33,347 nt of DNA from Candidatus Odyssella sp. (GTDB lineage: Bacteria > Pseudomonadota > Alphaproteobacteria > Bin65): the NCBI GenBank assembly GCA_016792765.1, contig JAEULD010000245.1:1-33347 (forward strand), given 5' to 3'. Each line of letters starts with the position of its first letter. Within the stretch, counting starts at the first letter, position 1. Shown here piece by piece: positions 24,321 to 31,774 of this stretch. The position numbers and the translations under genes are program-made. The notes beneath the pieces are model-generated. The model saw only the letters and a program-made list of their open reading frames with translations, searched no databases and had not been told where the DNA came from.

Positions 24321-24946
24321 GCGGAAACCCGCGCGAGCGGGAAATCCACCGGAAAGTCCGCCTTCGCGCCGAGCGCCGCCGCCAGCATGCGCCGGTAGCT
24401 GCGCCGCGGCACCTCGATCGCCCCGAACTGCGCGAGATGCTCGGTGATGAACTGCGTGTCGAGCAGGCGATAGCCGCCGGCCACGAGGCGCGCCATCAGG
24501 TGGACGAGCGCGACCTTGCTGGCGTCGGTGGCGCGGCTGAACATGCTTTCGCCGAAGAAGGCGCCGCCGATCGAGACGCCGTAAAGGCCGCCCACGAGCT
24601 CGCCGTCGCGCCAGCATTCGACCGAATGGGCGAGGCCGCGCTGGAACATCTCGGAATAGGCGTTGACGATCTCGGCCGTGATCCACGAATCCTCGCGCCC
24701 CGGCGACGGCTCGGCGCAGGCGGCGATGACGGCGCGGAACGCGGTGTCGCAGCGCACGTCGAACGCGCCGCGGCGCACGGTGCGGCGCAGGCGGCGCGGC
24801 ACGTGGAAACCGTCGAGCGGGATGATTCCGCGCCACTCGGGATCGACCCAGTAGAGCTTCCGGCCCTGGCGCGAATCGGCCATCGGGAACACGCCCGCCG
24901 TATAGGCGCGGAGCAGGATCTCGACGTTGAGGCTGCGCTGACTCAT
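24290..24946 (-). CDS. aat: Leucyl/phenylalanyl-tRNA--protein transferase
   Basis: 218 residues. Aat motifs are [94 protein letters not shown] and [21 protein letters not shown]. It transfers Leu or Phe to N-terminal Arg or Lys of proteins, marking them for ClpS/ClpAP. ATG 24946 ([19 protein letters not shown]) is chosen over 24979 because the family N-terminus begins there. A perfect 15-base palindrome (ATTGCCGGCGGCAAT at 24966-24980) lies just upstream and could be an operator. The 3' end is antisense to the end of DUF2155. Confidence 0.97.
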   Translation of the reverse strand: MSQRSLNVEILLRAYTAGVFPMADSRQGRKLYWVDPEWRGIIPLDGFHVPRRLRRTVRRGAFDVRCDTAFRAVIAACAEPSPGREDSWITAEIVNAYSEMFQRGLAHSVECWRDGELVGGLYGVSIGGAFFGESMFSRATDASKVALVHLMARLVAGGYRLLDTQFITEHLAQFGAIEVPRRSYRRMLAAALGAKADFPVDFPLARVSAYLQSLTQTS

Positions 24947-25160
24947 GCCCGTGAGCGACGCACGTATTGCCGGCGGCAATTAGGCCCGAGCGGCGCGCGG
25001 CGCGCAATCGGGTTTCGGGCGCGGCGACGCCGGCGTCCTGCGCGGCCGGCTGCCGACGTTGCGGCGACGCGTTCCATCGTCCTATGATTTTCGCGCGTCG
25101 GGGCGACGCCCGACCGGCCGCGGCAAGGCGGCCTCCGTCGTCGCCGTCGCGGGGGGATCA

Positions 25161-25544
25161 ATGCCGAGCCGAACGCCTTCGAGCGCGCTCTACAAGGTCG
25201 CGTTTCTGTGGAACCTGTTCTGGGGCGTGCCGCTGCTGCTGGCGCCGAGCCTCGCGTCGAGTGCGCTCGGCCTGCCGCAGCCCGCTCCGGGGCTGGGGGA
25301 GCTGCATGCGCGCGCCGGCGGCCTCGCCATCGTGCTGTTCGGCTGGGTCTATCTGACGATCGGCGGGAATCCGCGGGCGTTCCGCCCGTTCCTCCCGATC
25401 GCCATCGTCGCCAAGGCGGCGTTCTTCCTCCTCGTCGCGTTCGTCTGTTTCTTCCACCGCGAGCTGCTGGCGATGCTCGCGACCGCCGTCGGCGATCTCG
25501 CGTTCGGCGCCCTGTTCTACCGCGATTGGCGCGCCGTTCGCTGA
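25161..25544 (+). CDS. Small four-helix membrane protein of unknown function
   Basis: 127 residues, no family recognised. Four hydrophobic segments are visible: VAFLWNLFWGVPLLLAPSLAS, AGGLAIVLFGWVYLTIGG, FLPIAIVAKAAFFLLVAFVCFF and MLATAVGDLAFGALFYRDW. The pattern resembles small DoxX-like or DUF-type four-helix proteins. ATG 25161 is preceded by GGGGGATCA. An in-frame upstream start (25059) would add only basic, non-protein-like sequence. It is convergent with accC and separated from it by the repeat-rich 25545-25881 gap. Confidence 0.72.
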   Translation: MPSRTPSSALYKVAFLWNLFWGVPLLLAPSLASSALGLPQPAPGLGELHARAGGLAIVLFGWVYLTIGGNPRAFRPFLPIAIVAKAAFFLLVAFVCFFHRELLAMLATAVGDLAFGALFYRDWRAVR

Positions 25545-25881
25545 GCGCCGCGCGGCCGGCCGCAGCGCGCGTGCTGCGGCAAGGCAACCCGGAACCTCGC
25601 CGCGGCCCGCCCTTGAAATGTTCCCTTTTTATACCAGATATGTCGTTCGGGTCCGCGAGGGGCTGCCGGACGGTGCCGCTTGCCGATTGGGCCGCCGCCC
25701 CGCCGCCGCCAGCGTCCTCGGACGCGCCGCCGCCGCCCCGGCCGCGCGAAAAGCCAAGAAAAGCCAAGGTGCGGGTTGGCTTTTCGGCGTTTCGCCTTGG
25801 CTTTTCTTGGCTTTTCGGGACGCAGAAAGCCAACAAAAGCCAAGCAAAGCCAACAAAAGCCAAGGGTCCGCGCCGGCGCCG
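25545..25881. other. 337-bp gene-free stretch between the membrane protein and accC
   Basis: The first 190 bases hold GC-rich sequence and one unusually AT-rich patch (25615-25645, including CCCTTTTTATACC), which might end transcription of the + strand gene since a T-run follows a weak GGAAC/GTTCC pairing. The remainder is the AAAAGCCAAG repeat described separately. No convincing gene is seen; open frames here are translated repeat. Confidence 0.6.
25747..25865. repeat. Iterated AAAAGCCAAG decamer with 23-bp inverted repeat
   Basis: Nine copies of a 9-11 base unit (AAAAGCCAAG and its complement CTTGGCTTTT) can be counted. Arms at 25747-25769 and 25795-25817 (CGAAAAGCCAAGAAAAG start) are perfect reverse complements over 23 bases with a 25-base loop. 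Four further forward units follow at 25825-25863. The A+T content is much above the surroundings. It lies downstream of accC (minus strand) and may act as a stem terminating both converging genes. Confidence 0.8.
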
Positions 25882-27225
25882 CTACGCGCCCTTGGCGGCG
25901 AAGCGCTCGAGCCAGCGGATGTCGTAGTCGCCGTTGATGAAATCCTGCTCGGCGACGAGGCGGGCGTGCAGCGGAATCGTCGTCTCGATGCCGCCGATCA
26001 CGAACTCCTCGAGCGCGCGGCGCAGGCGCATCAGGCATTCGTTGCGCGTGCTCGCGTGCACGATCAGCTTGGCGACGAGGCTGTCGTAATGCGGCGGCAC
26101 GCGATAGCCGGCATAGAGCGCCGAATCGACGCGCACGCCGAGCCCGCCCGGCGCGTGATACTCGGTGACGGTGCCGGGCGAGGGCTTGAACGTCGTGGCG
26201 CTCTCGGCGTTGATGCGGCACTCGATCGCGTGCCCCATGAACTTCACGTCGTCCTGCCGGAACGAGAGCGGCGCGCCCGAGGCGATGCGGATCATCTCGC
26301 GCACGATGTCGATGTCGGAGATCGCCTCGGTGATCGGGTGCTCGACCTGGAGGCGCGTGTTCATCTCGATGAAGTAGAACTCGCCGTCCTGGTAGAGGAA
26401 TTCGAGCGTGCCGGCGTTGCGGTAGCCGAGCTGCTTGATCGCCGCGCAGCCGATGTCGCCGAGGCGCTTCCGCTCCTTGGCGTTGAGCGCGGGCGAGGGC
26501 GCCTCTTCGAGCACCTTCTGGTGCCGGCGCTGCAGCGAGCAGTCGCGCTCGCCGAGATGGACGACGTTGCCGTGCGTGTCGGCGAGAATCTGCAATTCGA
26601 TGTGGCGCGGGTGGGAGAGATACTTCTCCATGTAGACCGCGTCGTTGCCGAAATTGGCCAGCGCCTCGCGCTTGGCGAGCGCCATCATGTCGGCGAGCTC
26701 GGACGAGGCGTTCGCCACCTTCATGCCCTTGCCGCCGCCGCCGCCCGCGGCCTTGATCAGCACCGGATAGCCGATCTCCTCGGCGATCGCCTTGGCCGCC
26801 TCGACGTCGGTGACGGCGTCCTCGGTGCCCGGCACGCACGGCACCTTCACCGCGCGCATCGCCTTCTTGGCCTCCACCTTGTCGCCCATCATGCGGATGT
26901 GCTCGGGCGAGGGGCCGATGAAGGTAAGGCCGTGCTCCTCGACGATCTCGGCGAACTTCGCGTTCTCGGAGAGGAAGCCGTAGCCGGGATGGATCGCGTC
27001 GGCGCCGGTGATCATCGCGGCCGAAACGATCGCCGGCATGTTGAGGTAGGAGTCGCGCGCCGGCGGCGGTCCGATGCACACGCTCTCGTCGGCGAGGCGG
27101 ACGTGCATCGCCTGCTCGTCGGCGGTGGAGTGCACGGCCACGGTCTTGATGCCCATCTCGCGGCAGGCGCGATGGATGCGGAGCGCGATCTCGCCGCGGT
27201 TGGCGATGAGCACCTTGTCGAACAC
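25882..27225 (-). CDS. accC: Acetyl-CoA carboxylase, biotin carboxylase subunit
   Basis: 447 residues, standard length. Starts MFDKVLIANRGEIALRIHRACREMGI, has the ATP-grasp loop GGGGGKGMK, the HPRHIELQILADTHGNVVHLGERDCSLQRRHQKVLEEAPSP segment, FYFIEMNTRLQVEHPITE (metal and catalytic residues) and the C-terminal domain with DSLVAKLIVHASTRNECLMRLRRALEEFVIGGIET. It carboxylates biotin on AccB with bicarbonate and ATP, the first half-reaction of fatty acid synthesis. GTG start at 27225, 9 bases after the accB stop, so the two are co-transcribed. Confidence 0.98.
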   Translation of the reverse strand: MFDKVLIANRGEIALRIHRACREMGIKTVAVHSTADEQAMHVRLADESVCIGPPPARDSYLNMPAIVSAAMITGADAIHPGYGFLSENAKFAEIVEEHGLTFIGPSPEHIRMMGDKVEAKKAMRAVKVPCVPGTEDAVTDVEAAKAIAEEIGYPVLIKAAGGGGGKGMKVANASSELADMMALAKREALANFGNDAVYMEKYLSHPRHIELQILADTHGNVVHLGERDCSLQRRHQKVLEEAPSPALNAKERKRLGDIGCAAIKQLGYRNAGTLEFLYQDGEFYFIEMNTRLQVEHPITEAISDIDIVREMIRIASGAPLSFRQDDVKFMGHAIECRINAESATTFKPSPGTVTEYHAPGGLGVRVDSALYAGYRVPPHYDSLVAKLIVHASTRNECLMRLRRALEEFVIGGIETTIPLHARLVAEQDFINGDYDIRWLERFAAKGA

Positions 27226-27234
27226 GGGCGCGCC

Positions 27235-27711
27235 CTAATCGATGATCATCAGAACGTCGCCGTATTCCACCGGCTGCTGGTTCTCGATCATGACCTTGCG
27301 CAGGGTGCCGGCGCGCGGCGACTTGATTTCGTTGAACGTCTTCATCGCCTCGACGAGCAGCAGCGTCTGCCCTTCCTTCACGCGGTCGCCGACCGCGACG
27401 AAGGCGGGCGCGCCGGGCTCGGGCGCGAGATAGGCGGTGCCGACCATCGGCGACTTCACCGCGCCGGGATGGGTGGCGTCGTAGGCCTTCTCGACGAGCG
27501 CGGGGGCCGCCACCGGCGTGGATACGGGCGGGGCCACGGCCGGGGCGGCGGGCGCCGCGGCCTCGTGCACCACGGTCTGCTGGCGCGCGACGCGGACGCG
27601 GAACGCGCCGGTCGCGTATTCGATCTCGGTGAGCCCGGTTTCGTCGAGCAGCTTCGCGAGCTCGCGGACGGCGTCGGCGTCGATGGCTTTCACGGGCGTG
27701 CGCGGCGGCAT
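27235..27711 (-). CDS. accB: Acetyl-CoA carboxylase biotin carboxyl carrier protein
   Basis: 158 residues. An N-terminal helical part (AIDADAVRELAKLLDETGLTEIEYATGAFRVRVARQ), a linker of Ala/Pro (AAAPAAPAVAPPVSTPVAAPA), and the biotinyl domain with SPMVGTAYLAPEPGAPAFVAVGDRVKEGQTLLLVEAMKTFNEI. Biotin attaches to Lys124 in EAMK. It carries carboxyl groups from AccC to the carboxyltransferase. It begins directly after the aroQ stop with no gap, and is followed by accC after 9 bases. Confidence 0.97.
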   Translation of the reverse strand: MPPRTPVKAIDADAVRELAKLLDETGLTEIEYATGAFRVRVARQQTVVHEAAAPAAPAVAPPVSTPVAAPALVEKAYDATHPGAVKSPMVGTAYLAPEPGAPAFVAVGDRVKEGQTLLLVEAMKTFNEIKSPRAGTLRKVMIENQQPVEYGDVLMIID

Positions 27712-28176
27712 CTAGCGCGCCTTGCGGCGGGCGCCGCGGATCTGGTCGGCCAGGGCCTCGAGCGCCAGCGCGTAGCCGAGCGGCCCGCAGCCGACGATGA
27801 CGCCGGTGGACGCCGGCGAGACGTAGGAGTGATGGCGGAAGCTTTCCCGCCGGAAGACGTTCGAGACATGCACTTCGATCACCGGCTTCTCCGCCGAATA
27901 CAACGCGTCAAGGATGGCCACCGAGGTGTGGGTATAGGCGCCGGCGTTGATGACGATGCCGGCGGCGGCCTTGCGGGCTTCCTGGATCCATCCCACGAGC
28001 TCGCCCTCGTGGTTGGTTTGGCGGAAATCGACGGCAAGGCCAAGCTCCTCGGCCCGCCGGCGGCACAGCGCCTCGACGTCGGCCAGCGTCGTGCGGCCGT
28101 AAACCTTCGGCTGGCGCAGCCCGAGCATGTTGAGGTTGGGGCCGTTCAGCACGAAGACGATCGGCGGCTTGGCCAC
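27712..28176 (-). CDS. aroQ: Type II 3-dehydroquinate dehydratase
   Basis: 154 residues. Signature motifs of the dodecameric type II enzyme are [19 protein letters not shown] (catalytic Tyr near 26), [57 protein letters not shown] and [14 protein letters not shown]. It converts 3-dehydroquinate to 3-dehydroshikimate in the shikimate pathway. GTG start at 28176 after a GGGAG site. Its stop codon immediately precedes the accB start, the aroQ-accB-accC order commonly seen in alphaproteobacteria. Confidence 0.97.
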   Translation of the reverse strand: MAKPPIVFVLNGPNLNMLGLRQPKVYGRTTLADVEALCRRRAEELGLAVDFRQTNHEGELVGWIQEARKAAAGIVINAGAYTHTSVAILDALYSAEKPVIEVHVSNVFRRESFRHHSYVSPASTGVIVGCGPLGYALALEALADQIRGARRKAR

Positions 28177-28316
28177 GAGAGCTCCCGAAATCCATGAGGT
28201 CGCAAGGCTTTATAGCAAGCCGTTCGCGCCGGCGCCAAGCGCGGCGGCCGGCCGGCCCAGGCTTTCCACAGGCCCCCGCCCGGGCACGCCGGCGTGCGGG
28301 AGATTGGTTTACGGGA

Positions 28317-28324
28317 TTAACCAT
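28317..28324 (+). promoter_or_regulatory. TTAACCAT word (CtrA half-site-like) upstream of the Tad-like genes
   Basis: TTAACCAT lies about 90 bases before the TadE-like start at 28415, in the divergent region shared with aroQ. A perfect 14-base palindrome (GCACGCCGGCGTGC at 28284-28297) lies 20 bases before it. No second TTAA box lies at the N7 spacing. Same octamer as at 11797-11804. Confidence 0.35.
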
Positions 28325-28414
28325 AGCGGCGAAGGGGTCGTTAAGGCCCGCGTCGTAGTTTGCCCAGGAATGCGGCCAAAACGCGAAGGCCCGGGCCCGC
28401 TCGAGGCAGAGGTC

Positions 28415-29023
28415 ATGACGACGAAATCGGTTAACGCAGGGCGGAAGCGGCGTCGACGGATCGCGCGGCGCCTGGCGCGCCTGTGGCGCGGCCGCCGCGG
28501 CGTCACCGCGGTCGAGTTCGCGCTGGTCGCGCCGGTGGCGTTCACGCTGGTCTGCATCTTTATCGACCTCTCCATGGTCATGTTCATTACGAACGTCATG
28601 GAGGGCGGCCTGCGCGAGGCCAGCCGCTACGCGATCACCGGCTACGTCGAGGTCGGAAAGACGCGCGAGGAACGAATCGCCGAAATCGTGAAAGACCACA
28701 GCTACGGCTTCATCAAGTCGGCCGATCTCACCATCGCCTACAAGGTGTATCCGAGCTTCGCCGACGTCGGCAAGCCGGAGCCCTTCGTCGACCAGAACGC
28801 CAACGGACAATACGACGCCGGCGAGCCGTTCACCGACATCAACAACAACGGCCAGTGGGACGCCGACATGGGCACGGCCGGCGTCGGCGGCCCGGGCGAC
28901 GTCGTGGCCTACGTCGTCTCCTACAATTGGAAATTGTGGACGCCGCTGGCGTCCGAGATTTGGCCGAACAACGGCCTGGTGACGCTCTCCGCCACCGTCG
29001 CGGTCCGCAACGAACCCTACTGA
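28415..29023 (+). CDS. TadE-like pilus assembly protein with calcium-loop repeats
   Basis: 202 residues. The N-terminus is strongly basic (KRRRRIARRLARLWRGRRG), then GVTAVEFALVAPVAFTLVCIFIDLSMVMF, the single membrane helix and prepilin-like GxxxxEF site of TadE/TadF proteins. At 126-152 are two DxNxNGxxD-type loops (DQNANGQYDAGE and DINNNGQWDADM), which resemble EF-hand/dockerin calcium-binding loops. The rest forms a C-terminal domain. TadE-type pseudopilins take part in Tad (Flp) pilus biogenesis after cleavage by the TadV peptidase. ATG 28415 is preceded by GAGG; upstream in-frame sequence is unlikely to be coding. Confidence 0.85.
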   Translation: MTTKSVNAGRKRRRRIARRLARLWRGRRGVTAVEFALVAPVAFTLVCIFIDLSMVMFITNVMEGGLREASRYAITGYVEVGKTREERIAEIVKDHSYGFIKSADLTIAYKVYPSFADVGKPEPFVDQNANGQYDAGEPFTDINNNGQWDADMGTAGVGGPGDVVAYVVSYNWKLWTPLASEIWPNNGLVTLSATVAVRNEPY

Positions 29024-29036
29024 CGGGAGCCGGGCC

Positions 29037-29615
29037 ATGTTTCGCCTCAGCCGCATTCCGTTCCTGCGCAAGCTCGCGCGCTTCGGCCGCGATCGGCGCG
29101 GCGTGGCCGCGACCGAGTTCGCGATCGTCGCCTCGGTGCTGACCTTCGCGCTGCTCGGCGGCACCGAGCTTTCGCGCTACACGCTCATGCACCAGAAGAT
29201 TGACCGCGTCTCCGCCTCGGTCAGCAACATGGTGGCGCAGTCGAGCACCATGAAAGCGGTGGATTTCACGAACATGTGGGCCGCCGCGGCCGAGATCGCC
29301 AAGCCGTTCGACATGGGCGGAGCGACCAGCAAGGTCATCGTCTCGTTCATCGTCGCCGAGACGAACTCGAACTACCGCATCCAGTGGCAGCGCAGCGGCG
29401 CCGGAACCATGGCGCAGGTCAGCAAGCTCGGGACCGAGGGCGGACTCGCGACGATGCCGACCGGCGTCACGATGAAGCAGGGGGATACGATCGTCGCGGT
29501 CGAAGTGTATGCGACCTACGCGCCGTTCGTGTTTCCCGAGGTCGTGGGATCGACGCTGGTCTATCGCCGCTCGTTCGACCAGCCGCGCCTCGTGGATCTC
29601 ATCACCCTCGAATAG
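29037..29615 (+). CDS. TadE-family pilus assembly protein, second copy
   Basis: 192 residues. Basic N-terminus then RRGVAATEFAIVASVLTFALLGGTELSRYTLMHQKIDRVSASVSNM, the TadE-type prepilin segment (G-VAATEF), and a C-terminal domain of about 130 residues ending QPRLVDLITLE. It starts 13 bases after the first TadE gene stop, so the two form a unit. It has no Cys. It ends 228 bases before the end of the convergent VWA gene, from which a terminator hairpin separates it. Confidence 0.85.
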   Translation: MFRLSRIPFLRKLARFGRDRRGVAATEFAIVASVLTFALLGGTELSRYTLMHQKIDRVSASVSNMVAQSSTMKAVDFTNMWAAAAEIAKPFDMGGATSKVIVSFIVAETNSNYRIQWQRSGAGTMAQVSKLGTEGGLATMPTGVTMKQGDTIVAVEVYATYAPFVFPEVVGSTLVYRRSFDQPRLVDLITLE

Positions 29616-29777
29616 CTCGAGCCGGCCGGCTCCCGCGCCGGAACCTGCTCGGCCCCAATCGCGGCTCGCGTTCGGCCGGCGACGGCGCGAGGCTCGCGCC
29701 CCCGGAGCGGGCCGTCTCGCGATCGCACCGGTGCGCCGCTTCCGACGTTTGCGGCCGCGGCCGGCGGCGCTCCGCGG

Positions 29778-29816
29778 AAAAAGAAAAGCCGCTCCGGAGG
29801 CGGGTCCGGAGCGGCT
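29778..29816 (-). terminator. Rho-independent terminator of the first VWA gene
   Basis: The minus strand has the perfect 12-bp stem AGCCGCTCCGGA (29805-29816) with TCCGGAGCGGCT (29787-29798), a six-base loop, and directly after it TTTCTTTTT (29778-29786). It lies 28 bases past the stop of the gene ending at 29844. Confidence 0.9.
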
Positions 29817-29843
29817 CTCTCGCGAGCGCTCTTCCCTGCGCGC

Positions 29844-31295
29844 CTATTTCGACAGGCGCAGCTTCGAGAGGTGGTTGCCGATTTCCTTGAAGACCATCTG
29901 CAGCGCCGGCGCGTCCGGCGCATATTGGTAATAGGGCGAGCCCGGGCCGCTCGCGATCGATTTCATCAGCGCTTCCTGCGGCCCGTCGTTGTAGCCGAAC
30001 TGGATCGCGTAGATGATGACGCCCGAGTCCTTGATCTTCGTCGCCACGGCCTGCGTGCGGCCGTTGAGCTGAGACGGCGAGAGCCAGTTGTTGTAGGCGT
30101 CGCCCGTGGCCTGGGTGTTCGCGCCGTCGGTCATCAGGATCAGCGCGCGAACCAGCTCTTTGTCCGGTTCGGTGGGCTGCGGCGTACCGTCGCCGTAAAA
30201 CGGGCTTCCGGTCTGGCCGAGCAGGCGCCAGCCCCAGACGAGGCCGACGGCGAGGCTGGTGTTGTTCCCCGGATTGACGACCAGGTCGATCGCGGACTTC
30301 ACCTCCGCCTTCACGTTGGTGAGGCGCCGCGTGCCCTGCGTCGGGCACTGGAAGCTGTTGGGCGCCGGCTGCCAGGCCTTGTAGGTCTTGCCGTTGAACG
30401 TGCCGGTCCCGATCTCGGTGTCGCCGTCATTGCCGGTGGAATCCGGCGTGTAGCGTTGCAGCACGCAGCCTTTCCAGTTGGCGGGCGGCGCCGACATCAG
30501 CGGCACCGGGATGCCGTTGGCGAAATAGACGCGATTGAGGTTCGCGACCGTCGGAAACGGCGCGCCGTAATAGCTGCCGTCGGGCTTGCGATAGGGGTTG
30601 GGATAGTTCGTCACCGCCTGCGACGTGACGCTGGCGGCGTTATAGGCCTCGCCGATCGGCAGGATGCGCGCGTTCGAGTTCCAGGTGATCATTCCCATCT
30701 TGAGGAACTCTTTGGTCTCGCTCGCGCCGAACAGCGAATCGGTCAGCGTGTGGGCCACGGTGCGCGCGGCGTCGACCTTTTTCACTCCGCCGATGAATTC
30801 GTTCATCGAGCCCGAGACGTCGAGCGACACCACGACATCCATGTAGACCGTCTTGCGCATCACCTCGGTGTTCGCCGCCACGGTGAAGGTCGGAACGCCG
30901 AGCAGGTGAACGAAATAGGTGGGCAGCGCCGCGCTGGCGCTGACGGTGACGACGTCGTTGTATCCGTTGAACGCGATCGAGGGACCGCTTATCGCCGCGC
31001 CGAGATAGCCCTCGGGGAAGTTGGCCTTGAAGGTCATCAGGGCCTCTTCTTCGGCTTTCGCCGTGTTCGCCGACCACTTGCCGGCGGCGAGGCCCGCGGA
31101 ATCGAGCGCCTGGGACAGGCGCGCCTTCAGCAGGTAACCGCGCGCGCCGTCGACGCCGAGGCCCATGAAGCCGAGCAGCGGGACGAACATGAACGCGCCC
31201 CACACGGCCACGCCGCCGCGCCTGTCGCGCGCGAAGCGCCGGAGCCCCGGCGCGGCCGCGCCGAGAGATCGCCGTCTCGAACCCTGCCGCGCCAT
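29844..31295 (-). CDS. TadG-type protein with von Willebrand factor A domain, first copy
   Basis: 483 residues. A basic N-terminus is followed by RRGGVAVWGAFMFVPLLGFMGLGVDGARGYLLKARLSQALDSAGLAAG, the TadG/TadE-like anchor with the GVAV segment. A beta-rich linker precedes a VWA domain whose metal site (MIDAS) reads DVSGSM at 159-164 and whose Asp-containing loop is LILMTDGANT near 386-394. Two Cys (about 277 and 317) could pair. TadG-type proteins are associated with Tad pili and outer-membrane anchoring of the fibre. GGGGGAACGGAG precedes ATG 31295. It is paralogous to the truncated protein at the right end: the N-termini share VPLLGFMGLGVDxARxYLLKARL. Confidence 0.87.
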   Translation of the reverse strand: MARQGSRRRSLGAAAPGLRRFARDRRGGVAVWGAFMFVPLLGFMGLGVDGARGYLLKARLSQALDSAGLAAGKWSANTAKAEEEALMTFKANFPEGYLGAAISGPSIAFNGYNDVVTVSASAALPTYFVHLLGVPTFTVAANTEVMRKTVYMDVVVSLDVSGSMNEFIGGVKKVDAARTVAHTLTDSLFGASETKEFLKMGMITWNSNARILPIGEAYNAASVTSQAVTNYPNPYRKPDGSYYGAPFPTVANLNRVYFANGIPVPLMSAPPANWKGCVLQRYTPDSTGNDGDTEIGTGTFNGKTYKAWQPAPNSFQCPTQGTRRLTNVKAEVKSAIDLVVNPGNNTSLAVGLVWGWRLLGQTGSPFYGDGTPQPTEPDKELVRALILMTDGANTQATGDAYNNWLSPSQLNGRTQAVATKIKDSGVIIYAIQFGYNDGPQEALMKSIASGPGSPYYQYAPDAPALQMVFKEIGNHLSKLRLSK

Positions 31296-31438
31296 CTCCG
31301 TTCCCCCGGAAAGCCGAACTGGCGCACCCAGTAACGCAGACGCGCTTTAAGGCCGCGTCGCGAAAACGAATGGAAAAACGCTTTGCCGGAAGAGTTAAGA
31401 AAGCGCCGCCGGCGAGCGCGGTCCGGCGCCGGCGCGGC

Positions 31439-31657
31439 CTAGCGGATTCCGCGCGGCTCCGCCGCGCGGACGGGCGCGATCTCGGCGGCGCCGCTGCTCG
31501 CCGGCGCGAGCTTGCCGCCAATTCCCGAGTAGGAGGACGTCAGCGCCGTCCCGGCGGCCTCGATCGCCACGATGCTGACCACCGCGAGGCCGGCCGCGAG
31601 CATCGCATATTTCACCGGAACGCGGCGGCGATTGGCGGAGAGCAGTTGCTTGATCAA
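31439..31657 (-). CDS. Flp-like pilin with altered processing site
   Basis: 72 residues from a TTG at 31657 with GAGGAGG five bases before it; the longer GTG start at 31687 is less likely. Residues 15-50 (VKYAMLAAGLAVVSIVAIEAAGTALTSSYSGIGGKL) match the hydrophobic core and end of Flp pilins, which read EYxLIAAxIAV...TLGxxLxxxFxxI. However, the cleavage site expected as G-ATAIEY is here RRVPVKY, lacking the Gly(-1) and Glu(5), so TadV-type cleavage is doubtful. A tail of about 20 residues (APASSGAAEIAPVRAAEPRGIR) extends beyond the usual end. It lies between the two VWA genes on the same strand. Confidence 0.7.
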   Translation of the reverse strand: MIKQLLSANRRRVPVKYAMLAAGLAVVSIVAIEAAGTALTSSYSGIGGKLAPASSGAAEIAPVRAAEPRGIR

Positions 31658-31774
31658 CACAGCCTCCTCGACCTGGCTCGGCCGCACGTCGAAGCGGCGT
31701 GCCGGCCGCTCGTTTCGGACGATGCGCCGGATCCTGCCGTTCGGCAGGCCGGGACATGCACCGGCGCCGCCGCG

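Noticed and set aside
25618..25856. Coding region made of Lys/Ala/Ser/Gln repeats
   Set aside because: These frames only translate the AAAAGCCAAG array and GC-rich flanks; no start site or conserved composition supports a gene.
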